64,000 nt of DNA from Martinezella rhizogenes. GTDB taxonomy: Bacteria; Pseudomonadota; Alphaproteobacteria; Rhizobiales; Rhizobiaceae. Numbering within the stretch: position 1 is the first letter of the stretch; each line of letters starts with the position of its first letter. The stretch spans positions 124,001 to 188,000 of the forward strand of contig NZ_JUHG01000001.1 in NCBI RefSeq assembly GCF_000799715.1, written 5' to 3'. Positions 35,022 through 43,257 of the stretch are shown piece after piece. Made by a program: the position numbers and the translations under genes. Below the pieces are notes generated by a model. The model ran no database searches. It saw only the letters and a list, made by a program, of their open reading frames with translations, and was not told where the DNA came from.

Positions 35022-35662
35022 CCGTTTCTTTCAAGCGCATCGCGAAACGCCATTGCCGCTTCCGTGCGGTTTGTGACGCCCAGCTTCGTGAAGATCTGGG
35101 TCATATGATGCTTGACTGTCTTCTCGTGGAGATCGAGCTTGAGACCGATCTGCTTGTTGCTGAGTCCTGTTGCCACGAGCTGAAGCACTTCGCTTTCCCT
35201 GTCCGTTAGTTCGCGGATAAGATCTGCCTTTCCGGGTGCATTGCCTTGGCCGGAGATCAGGCGGGCGGAAAGGGTCGGCGCAACGTAGCTTTCACCCGAG
35301 GCCACCGTGCGGAGGATCTCTGCCAGTGTTCTTGATCCGACGCCCTTGAGCACGTATCCCTTCGCGCCGTTTCTGAGCGCCGTCGTCACATCGTCGCTTG
35401 CTTCGGAGACAGTCAGCATCACGATCTTCTGGTCCGGCACGCGCTCAAGGATCGACGGGATCGCTTCCAGACCACCGCCGGGCATGGAGATATCCATCAG
35501 CAGAACATCCGGACGCGCCTCGGCGGCTATTCGCACGGCATCGTCCTTCGTGCTGCCTTCGCCCACGATCGAAAAACCGCCGATCTCGGCAAGGCTGCGA
35601 ATGACGCCTTCCCGGAACAGCGGATGGTCGTCGATGACCGCTAGGCTGATTGCTGTCGTCAT
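35018..35662 (-). CDS. NarL/FixJ-family response regulator
   Basis: A 214-residue regulator. The receiver domain has the acidic pair DD11-12 in LAVIDDHPLFREGV, the phospho-acceptor Asp57 in VLLMDISMPGGG, the switch Thr in MLTVSE and the lysine in GYVLKG. The LuxR-type helix-turn-helix (about 150-205) reads LTDRESEVLQLVATGLSNKQIGLKLDLHEKTVKHHMTQIFTKLGV. The ATG overlaps the kinase stop (35659-35662). It converges with GN-rich gene 1 with shared stop bases. The dyads at 34351-34366 and 37183-37198 are candidate targets. Confidence 0.92.
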   Translation of the reverse strand: MTTAISLAVIDDHPLFREGVIRSLAEIGGFSIVGEGSTKDDAVRIAAEARPDVLLMDISMPGGGLEAIPSILERVPDQKIVMLTVSEASDDVTTALRNGAKGYVLKGVGSRTLAEILRTVASGESYVAPTLSARLISGQGNAPGKADLIRELTDRESEVLQLVATGLSNKQIGLKLDLHEKTVKHHMTQIFTKLGVTNRTEAAMAFRDALERNG

Positions 35663-37083
35663 GTCTGTTCCATTTCCATCGCGCTCAGCGACATCCGCAC
35701 GATCGTTCCGTCCTTCGACGAACTAAGTTCGAACGCGCCACCAAGGCTTTCCACTCTTTCCCTGAGGCCTGCCAAACCGAGGCTGCTCTCAGGAATATAT
35801 GCCGGATCGAAACCCGGCCCATCATCTGATACCGCAATCGTGACGTGTTTGCCATCGGTGCCCTGGTCAACTCGCTGTGCCGCGCCGTCGCCGTGACGAT
35901 AACCATTGTTCAGCGCCTCTTGAACGAAGCGGTATATGCAGATCTTGGCGGAGGTCGACAGCTCCTGCGCCATGTCGGACAAAGACAGGCCGACCACGGT
36001 TCCCGTTCGCTGTTCGTGGGCGCGAACCGCGCGTTGCAACAACTCCGAGAGGTTCGCCGTCTCGATCTGCGGCAGGATAAGCCCGCTGCAAATGCTTCTG
36101 ATCTCCGTCATGGCATCGTCGAGGCTCGATTTGATTGCGGCGAGTGCCTGCTCTCGCTCCTGCCCCGGCGCGGCCGGATTTACCAAGGCCTCGCTGTCCA
36201 ATCGCAACGACGCATAGGCAACGAGCTGCGCGGGGCCGTCGTGCAGATCGGCGCCGATGCGCCGGAGGTAGCTTTCGTTGAGGGCGGCGGCACGTTGCGA
36301 AGCCCTTTGAACGCGGGTGCGCAGGATTTCGTTCTGCTGCAGGAGAGCCGAAAGCTCGCCGATGCGCGCCTTGAGCGCGCCGCGCTGGCTTTCGATCGTC
36401 CGGCTTCCGCGAAGGACGATCATCGAAAGGATAAGAAAGAAGGCCAGAGTGAAGCCGCCGACGGCCAACCAGCTTCGAAAGCGCGCCTGGTTCAAGCTGC
36501 GCTGGAAATCATACGCTACTTCATGGAATTCCGAGACCGCGACGACATTGCCCGACCAAGGTTGGAGGACCGGATTGTAGATCTCCAGGAGCGGCTTACC
36601 ACTGGTTTGCTCGGCAACGCTCCCCACGTCGTCGCGCTGATTGAACTGCGCCGTCATCGTTCCGGAAAAGGCCGCCTTCAGATCATCGCTCAGCGGGAAC
36701 TGCTTTCCCATCAGGTTCTTGTCGTTGGAGTAGAGAACGGTGCCGTCGCTGCGCCAGAGGCGAAAGGACATCAGGCGGCTGCCGAGCGCACCTTCGCCAA
36801 GTGTTTCGTCCAGCGCGCGCGTCACCGTATCGTCCAGCACCTTGGTCGTCTGCATATCCGGGAGAAGCGGCGCGATGACGCTGTCGACATAAAGAGCGGT
36901 GCTGGCGGCGGAGTTGCGCGTGACGGCATCCTCGATGAGGCTGGTGACAACGGCGCCGACGACAAGCATGGCGCAGGCGGCGACGAGGCCGCCGATCAGC
37001 AGGAATTGCCGTGCCAGGGATTGGGAGTTCCAGCCGGCGATCAAGCGAACCGGCGACAGCAGTGATTTGAGATTTGTCTGCAT
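35659..37083 (-). CDS. Sensor histidine kinase, HisKA_3 (NarX/DegS-like) type
   Basis: A 474-residue membrane kinase, partner of the overlapping regulator. Membrane helices at about 26-48 and 206-225 enclose a periplasmic sensor of about 155 residues (LWRSDGTVLYSNDKNLMG, LLEIYNPVLQPWSGNVVAVSEFHEVAYDF), whose pattern resembles a Cache-like sensor. A coiled coil (ESQRGALKARIGELSALLQQNEILRTRV) leads to the HisKA_3 box YLRRIGADLHDGPAQLVAYASLRL with His281. The catalytic domain has QEALNNGYRHG and VSDDGPGFDP. It is divergent from GN-rich gene 2, with the 37183-37198 dyad between them. Confidence 0.9.
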   Translation of the reverse strand: MQTNLKSLLSPVRLIAGWNSQSLARQFLLIGGLVAACAMLVVGAVVTSLIEDAVTRNSAASTALYVDSVIAPLLPDMQTTKVLDDTVTRALDETLGEGALGSRLMSFRLWRSDGTVLYSNDKNLMGKQFPLSDDLKAAFSGTMTAQFNQRDDVGSVAEQTSGKPLLEIYNPVLQPWSGNVVAVSEFHEVAYDFQRSLNQARFRSWLAVGGFTLAFFLILSMIVLRGSRTIESQRGALKARIGELSALLQQNEILRTRVQRASQRAAALNESYLRRIGADLHDGPAQLVAYASLRLDSEALVNPAAPGQEREQALAAIKSSLDDAMTEIRSICSGLILPQIETANLSELLQRAVRAHEQRTGTVVGLSLSDMAQELSTSAKICIYRFVQEALNNGYRHGDGAAQRVDQGTDGKHVTIAVSDDGPGFDPAYIPESSLGLAGLRERVESLGGAFELSSSKDGTIVRMSLSAMEMEQT

Positions 37084-37182
37084 GTCTGGCTACTTTCAGC
37101 GATGATCATCCAAATGCCGGCGGATCCCAGGATTGATGCAAATTCCCATCGATCGCCCTTCTGGACTTTCGGCCTTCGGCAA

Positions 37183-37198
37183 TCAGGCTAAGGTCTGA
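37183..37198. promoter_or_regulatory. 16-bp dyad, candidate response-regulator site between kinase gene and GN-rich gene 2
   Basis: TCAGGCTAAGGTCTGA is an imperfect form of the dyad at 34351-34366, with 12 of 16 positions identical and the GGTCTGA half fully conserved. It lies 100 bp from the kinase start and 137 bp from the start of the second Gly/Asn-rich gene, so it could control both directions. A TATTAT stretch at 37248-37253 is a possible -10 element for the plus-strand gene. Confidence 0.55.
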
Positions 37199-37334
37199 TC
37201 CCCAGAGGCATTGGTCCGTCCCCCGTGGAAACTTCCATTTCCAGCAATATTATGGCGGGCAGCATGAATGCTCGTCCCGCGCCGTAGTTGTACAGCGTTG
37301 GCAGAGCATAATCTGGAATGAGAGGAATACGCAG

Positions 37335-37982
37335 ATGAAATTCAGTTCAGCTTTTGGAACGACTGTTGTTGCCTTGGCATTGTCTGTCGCTCCGGTAGCC
37401 GGCGGCGCCCTCGGCTTTGCAAACATGGCCTATGCCAAGGGCGGCAACGGCAATGGAGGCGGCAATGGAAATGGCGGGAGCCACAGCAGCAGCAATTCCA
37501 GCCATGGAACGTCAAGTGCCGCGCAATCGGACGACAGCGATGATACTGATGGAAGCGTCGGGAACCCGAAACGCACGGGGCATTCCTCAAAGTCCGCGTC
37601 TACAAACAGGAAACTCGAAAAGACGAACTCCACGAAAGTGAAGACGGCAGCGGCAGAGCTTGGCAGCCTCAATTCCCTGAAGCGGAACTATCACGCCTAT
37701 ATGAATTCCAAGGATCCGAAGATGGCGGCCATTAGGGCCTATGTCATGGATTATGCCGAGTTCGAACTCCAGAACGGAACCAATGCCGTGCCGACGGACC
37801 CGGCGCTCAGTGACGAGGCGCTGCGTTCGGCTCTGGCTCAATCGTCGAAGACAGGTGTCGTGACCAACAAGACGCTGGCGGAAGCCAAGGGTATTCTGGG
37901 CGTTGGCCCTGCCGTCGGGAAAATAGATCAGGTGCGCGACGCGTTGGAGCAATCCACAGTCACAACGACGCCTGCGAACTGA
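37335..37982 (+). CDS. Exported Gly/Asn-rich low-complexity protein 2
   Basis: A 215-residue protein with a clear signal peptide (KFSSAFGTTVVALALSVAPVAGGALG, cleavage probably near AYAK, residue 35). A Gly/Asn repeat (GGNGNGGGNGNGGS), a Ser/Asp-rich linker and a basic stretch (SSKSASTNRKLEKTNSTK) follow. The structured C-terminal part from about residue 105 contains AAELGSLNSLKRNYHAYMNSKDPKMAAIRAYVMDYAEFE. That part resembles nothing I can name but looks helical and conserved in type. It shares the signal-GN layout with the 34557-35021 protein but has a longer C-terminus. A standard terminator follows at 38003-38037. Secretion is inferred from the signal; function is unknown. Confidence 0.75.
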   Translation: MKFSSAFGTTVVALALSVAPVAGGALGFANMAYAKGGNGNGGGNGNGGSHSSSNSSHGTSSAAQSDDSDDTDGSVGNPKRTGHSSKSASTNRKLEKTNSTKVKTAAAELGSLNSLKRNYHAYMNSKDPKMAAIRAYVMDYAEFELQNGTNAVPTDPALSDEALRSALAQSSKTGVVTNKTLAEAKGILGVGPAVGKIDQVRDALEQSTVTTTPAN

Positions 37983-38002
37983 ACGTCTTTATGGAAAAGC
38001 AG

Positions 38003-38037
38003 AGCCGGCAATCGCTGAACCGCGATTGCCGGCTTTT
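38003..38037 (+). terminator. Intrinsic terminator after GN-rich gene 2
   Basis: Perfect 13-bp stem AGCCGGCAATCGC (38003-38015) with GCGATTGCCGGCT (38022-38034), a 6-base loop and a T-run (38034-38037), 20 bp after the stop codon. It is a canonical Rho-independent terminator, apart from a short T-run. Confidence 0.85.
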
Positions 38038-38061
38038 CTGTATCAGGCGGCCTGGGGCACC

Positions 38062-38241
38062 TTAGAGGGGCGGGTGACTTCCGCGCGGCGGGTGCCGGAC
38101 AACGGCAGGCGCGGCCTTCAGGATCGTGCGCTTTTCCTCCGGGTCGAGCGAGTTGTTCTCGCCGCAGGTGCCCATGACGATCAGCCCGTTGACGCCGTCG
38201 TTGACGAGAGCGTCCTGAACGCCCTTCCATCCAGTCGTCAT
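38062..38241 (-). pseudogene. Remnant of a dihydrodipicolinate synthase-family gene (N-terminal fragment)
   Basis: The minus-strand frame from the ATG at 38239-38241 encodes 59 residues that start MTTGWKGVQDALVNDGVNGLIVMGTCGENNSL and continue with DPEEKRTILKAA. The GTCGENNSL segment matches the GTTGE substrate-loop region of the DapA/NAL family. The frame then changes into APAVVRHPPRGSHPPL and stops. The family needs about 290 residues, so only a small N-terminal piece remains, with no catalytic lysine. It lies between the GN-rich gene terminator and the FCD GntR gene, which may once have regulated it (inference). Confidence 0.6.
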
Positions 38242-38282
38242 CGCTTGATCCTCATTGAAAAGCTGACGGCCCTATATACAAA

Positions 38283-38292
38283 TTGTCGACAA
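38283..38292. promoter_or_regulatory. Palindrome TTGTCGACAA, candidate GntR operator
   Basis: A perfect 10-bp palindrome, extended to ATTGTCGACAAA, about 100 bp before the FCD GntR regulator start and close to the start of the dihydrodipicolinate-synthase remnant. Its form suits an FCD GntR dimer site. It could control the regulator itself and, formerly, the divergent gene. Confidence 0.4.
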
Positions 38293-38393
38293 AGCTCACG
38301 AAGCGGGCTAGAAAAAGTTTCGGGAAGGGCAGGTGGTCTTGCTAGCGCCTGCTAAAACGACATACGAAGATGCTGGTTGCGAAGGGTATCCGA

Positions 38394-39098
38394 ATGCAGG
38401 GCGATGTGGAAAATGTGCGCGCGCGCGGATCAGGCACGCAAAGCGTCTACGCTGCGCTGCGCCGGGAAATCCTGTCGATGGCGCTTGAGCCTGGCAGCCC
38501 GCTCGATGAGGTGCGGCTGTCGGAGCGCTTCAAGATGTCGAGAACGCCCATCCGCGAGGCGCTGTTGCGGCTCGTGGGTGAGGGGCTGGCAACGACCTTG
38601 CCGAATAGGAACACCATAGTTGCGATCATCGATTTTGCGGGTCTGCCCACCTATTTCGAGGCCCTTACGCTGATGTATCGCGTCACCACGCGCGGCGCGG
38701 CCGAACGGCGGGATGCCGGGATCATGAAGACCATCCGTGCCCATCAGCAGGATTTTGCTGACGCCGTCATTGCCCGCGATGCCTATGCGATGATCGAGGC
38801 GAACCGCGAGTTTCATGTCGCGATCGCCGAATTGGCCGGCAATTCCTACTACACGAGTTTTTTCGCCCGGCTGCTCGACGAAGGCCGGCGCATCCTTCGT
38901 CTCTATTACTCGACATTCGATGATCGCCTGCCGCGCCAATATGTCGATGAGCATGAGGAGATGATCGCCGCGATCGAAGCGGGCGATGTCGACCGTGCCG
39001 ACCGGTTGGCGATCGATCACGCCGCGCAGATCGTTCGGCAGATCCAGGACTATATTGCCCGCAACCTGGACCGGCCGGTGGCGATCCCGTTGTCCTGA
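38394..39098 (+). CDS. GntR-family regulator, FCD type
   Basis: A regulator of 234 residues from the ATG at 38394, chosen because AAGGG lies 8 bases upstream; an ATG at 38370 would add 8 residues. The winged helix spans about 12-75 (SVYAALRREILSMALEPGSPLDEVRLSERFKMSRTPIREALLRLVGEGL). The helical FCD effector domain follows, with metal-ligand-type residues in ANREFHVAIAELAGN, DEHEEMIAAIEAGD and AIDHAAQIV. FCD proteins usually sense small organic acids or sugar acids. It lies upstream of the M24 peptidase gene, 59 bp apart on the same strand, so the two may form an operon. Confidence 0.85.
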   Translation: MQGDVENVRARGSGTQSVYAALRREILSMALEPGSPLDEVRLSERFKMSRTPIREALLRLVGEGLATTLPNRNTIVAIIDFAGLPTYFEALTLMYRVTTRGAAERRDAGIMKTIRAHQQDFADAVIARDAYAMIEANREFHVAIAELAGNSYYTSFFARLLDEGRRILRLYYSTFDDRLPRQYVDEHEEMIAAIEAGDVDRADRLAIDHAAQIVRQIQDYIARNLDRPVAIPLS

Positions 39099-39157
39099 AA
39101 TCTCCCGACGAAAACACTTTTATCTCCGCCTCTCGATCGAATGGATTGGAAAACCGC

Positions 39158-40303
39158 ATGTCTTGGCAGCATCCCGTACCCCGCATCACTCAGGATGAGA
39201 GAAAGCTTCGTCTCGCAAAGCTCCGTCAGTCTATCGAGGCCGAAGGCTTGGGCGGCATGCTTCTGGGGCCAACCGAGAGCCTGCGCTATTTTACGGGACT
39301 GGTCTGGCATTTGAGCGAACGGTTTCTCGGCGCGCTGGTAACCCCGACCGAGCTCTATTACATCGTTCCGGGCTTCGAGCGCAGCCGCGTCGAGACGCTC
39401 CCGCATTTGCCCGGAAATATCCTGGTCTGGCAGGAAGAGGAAAGCAGCGTCGCGCTGATTTCCAGTCTTGTCGGCGGTTCCGGCACGTTGGCTCTCGATG
39501 ATGACTTACCGCTTTTCTTCTATCACGCGCTGGCGGCGGAAATCGGCGTCGAAAGGCTGACGGATGGCGGCCGGCTGACCCGCGATCTGCGCCGGATCAA
39601 ATCGCCGGCGGAAATCGCGCTCATTCGATATGTGATGAATCTGACGCTCGACGTCCATAAGCAAGCACATGCGCTTCTAAAGTCGGGGATCAAGGCATCC
39701 GAGGTGGTCGATTTCATCGACCGGCGGCATCGCGATGTAGGGGCCGATGGCAGCTCGACCTTCTGCATCGTTTCCTTCGGCACGGCGACCTCGCTTCCGC
39801 ATGGGGCGGATGGCGACCAGACCCTTGCTGATGGCGATGTCATTCTGGTCGACACCGGCTGCCGGCTCGACGGCTATCATTCGGACATCACCCGAACCTA
39901 TACCCTGGAGAGCGGCCACAAGGAATTCGAACAGGCTTGGGCGATCGAGCGCGAGGCACAACAGGCCGTATTCGACGCGGCAAAGTTGGGGGCGGCATGT
40001 TCTAGCCTCGATGATGCAGCCCGCGCGGTGCTCGCGAAGCATTCTCTCGGTCCGGACTATAGTCTGCCGGGATTGCCACACCGCGCCGGTCATGGCCTCG
40101 GCCTGGAGATCCACGAAGAGCCCTATATCGTCCGTGGCAACGCGACGCCGCTCGCAGCCGGCATGGTTTTCTCCAACGAGCCGATGATCGTCTTTCCGGA
40201 AAGGTTCGGTATCCGGCTGGAGGACCACATCTATATGACGGAATCCGGGCCGTGCTGGTTCACTAAGCCGGCGAAGGGGCCGACCGAACCCTTTGCCGAT
40301 TGA
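39158..40303 (+). CDS. M24-family metallopeptidase (Xaa-Pro dipeptidase/creatinase-like)
   Basis: A 381-residue pita-bread enzyme. The N-terminal creatinase-like domain (about 10-140) contains LLGPTESLRYFTGLVWHLSERF. The catalytic domain has the metal set: DTGCRLDGYHSDITRTY (two Asp), HRAGHGLGLEIHEEPY (His), SNEPMI (Glu) and EDHIYMTE (Glu). The substrate may be a Xaa-Pro dipeptide or an N-methyl compound such as creatine or ectoine derivatives; family members differ. The ATG at 39158 was chosen over a TTG four codons upstream. It follows the FCD GntR gene and is convergent with the sugar importer ATPase gene. Confidence 0.85.
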   Translation: MSWQHPVPRITQDERKLRLAKLRQSIEAEGLGGMLLGPTESLRYFTGLVWHLSERFLGALVTPTELYYIVPGFERSRVETLPHLPGNILVWQEEESSVALISSLVGGSGTLALDDDLPLFFYHALAAEIGVERLTDGGRLTRDLRRIKSPAEIALIRYVMNLTLDVHKQAHALLKSGIKASEVVDFIDRRHRDVGADGSSTFCIVSFGTATSLPHGADGDQTLADGDVILVDTGCRLDGYHSDITRTYTLESGHKEFEQAWAIEREAQQAVFDAAKLGAACSSLDDAARAVLAKHSLGPDYSLPGLPHRAGHGLGLEIHEEPYIVRGNATPLAAGMVFSNEPMIVFPERFGIRLEDHIYMTESGPCWFTKPAKGPTEPFAD

Positions 40304-40346
40304 GGAGCCCTTAACTCCGGGCGCGCTGAGCAAGGTATCCCCTAGC

Positions 40347-41405
40347 TCACGCCGCCCGTTTGCCGTCTTCGTCGAACACATGCAGATGCTGCGCCGGGAA
40401 CGATACGTTCACTTGCGGACCGGCGCTCAGTGCCTCGCGATTAAGCGTGAACACCTTGAACGGCAGGCCGTGCAGCGACAGGTGAAGAATGATGCCGAAG
40501 CCGGTCGGTTCGATCAGCTCTACATTGGCGCTGAGATCGGCACCATCCGTTGACAAAACCACATGCTCGGGCCGAATTCCAACTGTCGCCTTGGCGCCGA
40601 CCGGCAGGTTCAGCGGAGCCGGCAGCGGGACAATGGTTCCATCCTTCAGCCTCATGCCGTCGGTGTCGTAGGTGGCGTCGAGAAAGTTCATCCCCGGCGA
40701 GCCAATGAAGCCGGCAACGAAGAGGTTGGCGGGGCGGTCGTAAAGTTCAAGCGGACTGCCGACCTGCTGCACCACCCCGCCATGCATGGCGACGATCCGG
40801 TCCGCCAGCGTCATTGCCTCGATCTGGTCGTGCGTCACGTAGATCGAGGTCGCTTTCAGGTCGCCATGCAATTTCTTGATCTCGGCCCGCATCTGCTCGC
40901 GCAGGCGCGCATCGAGGTTCGACAGCGGCTCGTCGAACAGAAAGGCCTTTGGTTGGCGCACGATGGCGCGCCCCATGGCGACGCGCTGACGCTGGCCACC
41001 CGAAAGTGCTTTCGGGCGACGTTCGAGTAGAGGATCGAGGCCGAGCTTCGACGCGGCGGCGGCGACGATGCTCGTAATCTTGTCCTTTGCGACTTTGCGA
41101 AGCTTGAGGCTGTAGCTCATATTGCCGGCGACGTTCATGTGCGGATAGAGCGCATAGGACTGAAACACCATGGCGATGTCGCGGTCCTTCGGATGCAGCT
41201 CGTTGACGCGCTTGCCGGCAATGCGAACCTCGCCGCCGCTGATGTCCTCGAGACCGGCAATCATCCGGAGCAGCGTGGACTTGCCGCAACCCGATGGACC
41301 GACGAGAACGACGAATTCGCCATCCTTGATCTGGAGATCGATGTCGTGCAGCACCTGCACATGCCCATAGGCTTTTCTGACGTTCTGAATATCGATCGAT
41401 GCCAT
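40347..41405 (-). CDS. Sugar-type (CUT1) ABC transporter ATPase, UgpC/MsmK/MalK-like
   Basis: ATPase of 352 residues, the usual CUT1 length. Walker A is GPSGCGKST, the Q-loop MVFQSYALYPHM, the signature LSGGQRQRVAMGRAI, Walker B AFLFDEPLSNLD and the switch VTHDQ. A C-terminal TOBE/MalK-type domain (about 235-350) contains PVGAKATVGIRPEHVVLS. It is the last gene of the minus-strand operon, 4 bp after the MalG-type permease. The protein could serve several importers, as shared MsmK/UgpC subunits do. Confidence 0.92.
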   Translation of the reverse strand: MASIDIQNVRKAYGHVQVLHDIDLQIKDGEFVVLVGPSGCGKSTLLRMIAGLEDISGGEVRIAGKRVNELHPKDRDIAMVFQSYALYPHMNVAGNMSYSLKLRKVAKDKITSIVAAAASKLGLDPLLERRPKALSGGQRQRVAMGRAIVRQPKAFLFDEPLSNLDARLREQMRAEIKKLHGDLKATSIYVTHDQIEAMTLADRIVAMHGGVVQQVGSPLELYDRPANLFVAGFIGSPGMNFLDATYDTDGMRLKDGTIVPLPAPLNLPVGAKATVGIRPEHVVLSTDGADLSANVELIEPTGFGIILHLSLHGLPFKVFTLNREALSAGPQVNVSFPAQHLHVFDEDGKRAA

Positions 41406-41409
41406 TTGA

Positions 41410-42240
41410 CTAACCCTTGACCGCGCCGGCCGTCAGGCCCTGCACGAGATAACGCTGAATAAGCAGGAAGAAGAGGCAGGCCGGAATGAGCGCCATGACG
41501 CCCGCCGCCATCATCTGCCCGAAATCCACGGAAAATTTCGAAACGAAGGTGAGAAGCCCGACGGGGAAGGTCGCGGCCTGATTGCCGTTGATGAGCATCA
41601 GGGCGAAGAGCAGTTCGCTCCAGGCGGCCGTGAAGACGAAACCGAGCGTCGCGGCGATGCCGGGTAGCGTCAGCGGTAGGATGATCTGCCGGAACGCGGT
41701 GAACTGTGTCGCGCCGTCGATCATCGCTGCCTCTTCCAGATCCTTCGGAATGCCGTCGAAGAAGGACTGCATCAGAAAGGTAGCAAAAGGCACGTTAAAG
41801 GCCGTGTAGACGATGACGAGGCCCGTCAGGCTGTTGGTCAGATGCAGCGGCGTCAGAATCTTGAAGATCGGCGCCACCAGCATGACCAACGGGAACATCT
41901 GCGTCAGCAGCATCAAGGCCACGATCCAGTATTTGGTGCGGAAATTGAAGCGCGAGAGCGCATAGCCGGAGAGCGATGCACAGATGGTCACCGCAATCGC
42001 CGTCGATCCGGAGACGATCAGGCTATTCTTGAAGAACGTCGGGAAGTCGCTGTGTTGCAGCACGAAAGCATAGTGCTCCCATGTCGTGCGCGACGGCCAC
42101 ATACGCACGCCTTCCGTATAAAGCAGGTCGTTCGGGGTGAGCGAGACCTTGAACAGCCAGAAGAGCGGGAAGAGCGCGAAGATGACGTAGCAGAGGATAG
42201 CCAGGCGATGCGCGATGGTGGGGAGGATTGATCGTCTCAT
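41410..42240 (-). CDS. Sugar-type ABC transporter permease, MalG family
   Basis: Permease of 276 residues with about six membrane helices. The EAA loop EEAAMIDGATQFTAFRQIILPLTLPGIAATLGF is clear. The C-terminus (LIQRYLVQGLTAGAVKG) is the usual MalG end. It lies 4 bp upstream of the ATPase gene and 3 bp downstream of the MalF-type permease gene, a tight operon. The first helix (AHRLAILCYVIFALFPLFWLFKVSL) follows a short cytoplasmic tail. Confidence 0.92.
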   Translation of the reverse strand: MRRSILPTIAHRLAILCYVIFALFPLFWLFKVSLTPNDLLYTEGVRMWPSRTTWEHYAFVLQHSDFPTFFKNSLIVSGSTAIAVTICASLSGYALSRFNFRTKYWIVALMLLTQMFPLVMLVAPIFKILTPLHLTNSLTGLVIVYTAFNVPFATFLMQSFFDGIPKDLEEAAMIDGATQFTAFRQIILPLTLPGIAATLGFVFTAAWSELLFALMLINGNQAATFPVGLLTFVSKFSVDFGQMMAAGVMALIPACLFFLLIQRYLVQGLTAGAVKG

Positions 42241-42243
42241 GGC

Positions 42244-43170
42244 TCAATCCTTGTTCAGCAGGGTCTGCCGCAGCAGGATGATCAGCATGGAGTAGGCGAG
42301 CAGCAGGACCAGCAGCACCAGCGCGATGGCAGAGGCATAGCCGAAATCCAGTCGCTTGAAGGCCTGGGTGAAGATGTAGCTTGCGACGATCTGGGTACGA
42401 TCGGCCGGTCCGCCTCCGGTCATGACCACGATCAGATCGGCGAAGTTCGAGACCCAGACCGTGCGCAGCAAGACCGTGATGGCGATGGTCGGCGCGAGAA
42501 AGGGGAGCGTGATCGAACCGAAGCGCTGGAACCAGCCGGCACCGTCGATGGAGGCTGCCTCATAGAGATCGCGCGGGATCGCCTGGAGGGCAGCCAGCAG
42601 CGTGATCGCAAAGAAGGGAATGCCCCACCAGACATTGGCGACGATCGGTCCCCACATTGCATATTGCGGATCGGAGAGGATGTTGCGGGGCTCGCTCATC
42701 AAGCCGAGATCGAAGAGCCAATGCGGGATTGGCCCGATCACCGGATTGAACAACCATGCCCAGTTGAGGCCGGCCAGGAAGGAGGGAACCGCCCAGGGCA
42801 GAAACACCAAAGCCTGCACCAGTGCCCGGCCGAAAAACGGCTTGTCCAACAGCAGCGCCAGGATCAGCCCGAAGACGAATTGCAGGAGAACCGAGGCGCC
42901 GGTCCACCAGAGCGTATTCTTTAGCGCGCCATAAAAGGCGGCGTCCTTGGAGAGCTCACGGAAATGCTCCAGGCCGATAAAGCCGCCGGAAAACGGATTG
43001 AGTAGCTGGATATCGCGAAACGCATAGGAAATGCCGATCGTCAGCGGCACCAGCATGACGGCGATAATGAGGATGAGTGCAGGGGCGCTGTAAAGATAAG
43101 GTTCCGCAGCATCGGCAAGACGCTTCAGCCACGGCCTGCGGTCGCGACGCCTGTCGGCGGTCATGGTCAT
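42244..43170 (-). CDS. Sugar-type ABC transporter permease, MalF family
   Basis: Permease of 308 residues with six or more membrane helices. It starts with an Arg-rich cytoplasmic tail (DRRRDRRPWLKRLADAAEPYLYSAPALILI). The EAA loop reads DLYEAASIDGAGWFQRFGSITLPFLAPTIAI. WAVPSFLAGLNWAWLFNPVIGPI is typical of CUT1 permeases. It follows the binding-protein gene after an 87-bp gap that holds a strong hairpin. Confidence 0.92.
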   Translation of the reverse strand: MTMTADRRRDRRPWLKRLADAAEPYLYSAPALILIIAVMLVPLTIGISYAFRDIQLLNPFSGGFIGLEHFRELSKDAAFYGALKNTLWWTGASVLLQFVFGLILALLLDKPFFGRALVQALVFLPWAVPSFLAGLNWAWLFNPVIGPIPHWLFDLGLMSEPRNILSDPQYAMWGPIVANVWWGIPFFAITLLAALQAIPRDLYEAASIDGAGWFQRFGSITLPFLAPTIAITVLLRTVWVSNFADLIVVMTGGGPADRTQIVASYIFTQAFKRLDFGYASAIALVLLVLLLAYSMLIILLRQTLLNKD

Positions 43171-43219
43171 AAGTCAGTTCCCATTCGCGGCGTTCGGGCG
43201 CCGTCTGTGTCGTGTGCGG

Positions 43220-43248
43220 AAAAACGGCGGCGGATTGCTCCGCCGCCG
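43220..43248 (-). terminator. Intercistronic terminator-like hairpin after the sugar-binding protein gene
   Basis: Arms CGGCGGCGGA (43225-43234) and TCCGCCGCCG (43239-43248) pair perfectly over a 4-base loop. On the minus strand a 5-T run follows (43220-43224), 10 bp after the binding-protein stop. Such hairpins often let a binding-protein message exceed the permease messages by partial termination. Confidence 0.7.
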
Positions 43249-43257
43249 GGGATGGTC

